A program made the translations under genes and the position numbers. Of a DNA stretch of 6,301 nt, positions 5,529 through 6,301 are shown piece by piece; position 1 is the stretch's first letter, and every line of letters starts with the position of its first letter. Where the stretch lies: positions 1 through 6,301 of the forward strand of contig JAEWRS010000289.1 of assembly GCA_023398855.1 (NCBI GenBank), in the 5' to 3' direction. The notes below the pieces were generated by a model, which searched no databases, was not told the DNA's origin, and worked only from the letters and a program-made list of their open reading frames with translations. This DNA comes from Bacillota bacterium. Its GTDB lineage: Bacteria > Bacillota > Clostridia > Lachnospirales > Lachnospiraceae.

Positions 5529-6301
5529 ATGAGAATTGAAAAAAGACAGATCAAGGTACCTGGGCAGGTGACGGGACCGGCATGTTTGACTGGTTATTTA
5601 TTGGACAGCATCAGTGTGAATCCTCATAAGCTCCGGCCTGCGGTCATTGTGCTTCCCGGAGGCGGTTACAGCCGCAGATCAGACCGGGAAAGTGAGCCAA
5701 TTGCTTTGCAGTTTATGTCCATGGGCTGTCATGGGTTTGTGCTGGATTACAGCGTGGATCCCAACCGCTTCCCTGTTTCACTAAGAGAGCTTGCAGAAGC
5801 AGTGGCTGTTATCAGAGAGCACGGAGCAGAATGGCAGGTGGACACAAACCGGATTATTGCCTGCGGTTTTTCCGCGGCAGGTCATTTAGCATGCAGCCTT
5901 GGAGTTTTCTGGGACAGGGATTTTGTATGGGAAGCCATCAGCCGGACTCCTGAAGAAATACGTCCCAACGGGTTGATTTTAAATTATCCGGTAATCACCA
6001 GCGGAGAATTTAAACATGAGGGTTCTGTTTTAAGCCTTATAGGCAAAGATGCAGCAAAGGAGGAAGCAGAAGCCATATCCCTGGAACGGTTTGTAACGGA
6101 CAAGATGCCAAGAGCCTTTTTATGGCATACTTATACGGACGCTTCCGTACCTCTTGAAAACAGTCTTCTCCTGGCAGATGCCATGAGAAAGCAGCATGTG
6201 AATTTTGAACTTCATATTTACCCGTCAGGTGTCCATGGTCTGTCTCTGGCCAATGAAGAAACTGCAGGCTCCAATGAAGACCTTCTTGAACCCTCCTGTC
6301 A
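5529..6301 (+). CDS. Alpha/beta-hydrolase, acetyl-esterase-like (BD-FAE/Aes type), 3' end beyond the window
   Basis: An open frame starts at ATG 5529 and runs for 257 codons to the window edge. AAGGAG at 5514-5519, nine bases upstream, overlaps the end of coaBC. The protein has the layout of small carbohydrate-esterase-like hydrolases: an oxyanion-hole segment 'VIVLPGGGYSRRSDRESEPI' (39-58), 'GFVLDYSV' (69-76), a nucleophile elbow 'CGFSAAGHLA' (112-121) with Ser115, a 'LNYPVI' strand (151-156), the acid Asp204 in 'WHTYTDASVPLENS' (199-212) and the base His236 in 'YPSGVHGLSLA' (231-241). The triad is therefore complete, and perhaps 10-40 residues are missing at the end. The elbow reads G-F-S-A-A-G rather than the usual G-F-S-A-G-G. 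No signal peptide is seen, so it acts in the cytoplasm, probably removing acetyl groups from imported sugars or other small esters. The link to coaBC looks like operon neighbourhood rather than shared pathway. The fold call is strong; the substrate is unknown. Confidence 0.88.
   Translation, partial: MRIEKRQIKVPGQVTGPACLTGYLLDSISVNPHKLRPAVIVLPGGGYSRRSDRESEPIALQFMSMGCHGFVLDYSVDPNRFPVSLRELAEAVAVIREHGAEWQVDTNRIIACGFSAAGHLACSLGVFWDRDFVWEAISRTPEEIRPNGLILNYPVITSGEFKHEGSVLSLIGKDAAKEEAEAISLERFVTDKMPRAFLWHTYTDASVPLENSLLLADAMRKQHVNFELHIYPSGVHGLSLANEETAGSNEDLLEPSC

Overview
The window looks like chromosome of a spore-forming, anaerobic member of the Firmicutes, most likely Lachnospiraceae (Clostridium cluster XIVa, Lacrimispora/Hungatella-like). 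This rests on a clear forespore sigma factor SigG, a type III pantothenate kinase, strong AGGAGG-type ribosome sites, mid-range GC content and the style of the proteins. The genus is an inference. No tRNA, rRNA, CRISPR array, insertion sequence or phage gene was seen, and no gene-free stretch exceeds about 200 bases.

Left part (1-2233, + strand): the 3' end of a DeoR-family sugar regulator, then a UlaE/SgbU-type L-xylulose/L-ribulose-5-phosphate 3-epimerase, then an uncharacterised cytoplasmic protein that reads as a seven-bladed FG-GAP-like beta-propeller. The three are packed with almost no spacing and form the end of a carbohydrate operon that begins upstream of the window. The sugar is unknown. 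The epimerase suggests that an L-pentulose phosphate, as in L-ascorbate or L-xylulose use, is an intermediate.

Middle (2234-4120): a short convergent spacer with a probable terminator hairpin, then sigG and coaX on the - strand. sigG has its own candidate sporulation promoter and a leader hairpin in the 199-base gap after coaX. The sigE locus that usually precedes sigG is not next to it here.

Right part (4121-6301): coaX and coaBC are divergent around a 193-base spacer with candidate promoters in both directions. CoaX makes 4'-phosphopantothenate and CoaBC turns it into 4'-phosphopantetheine, so the pair covers the first three steps from pantothenate to coenzyme A. An alpha/beta-hydrolase (acetyl-esterase-like) gene follows coaBC, coupled to it, and runs off the right edge with its full catalytic triad inside the window.

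Most of the window is ordinary housekeeping and sporulation sequence. The items most worth a second look are the histidine-rich propeller protein beside the epimerase, the sigG promoter and leader hairpin, and the Asp-to-Asn change in the first phosphate motif of CoaX. I see no convincing evidence of a wholly new multi-gene system.
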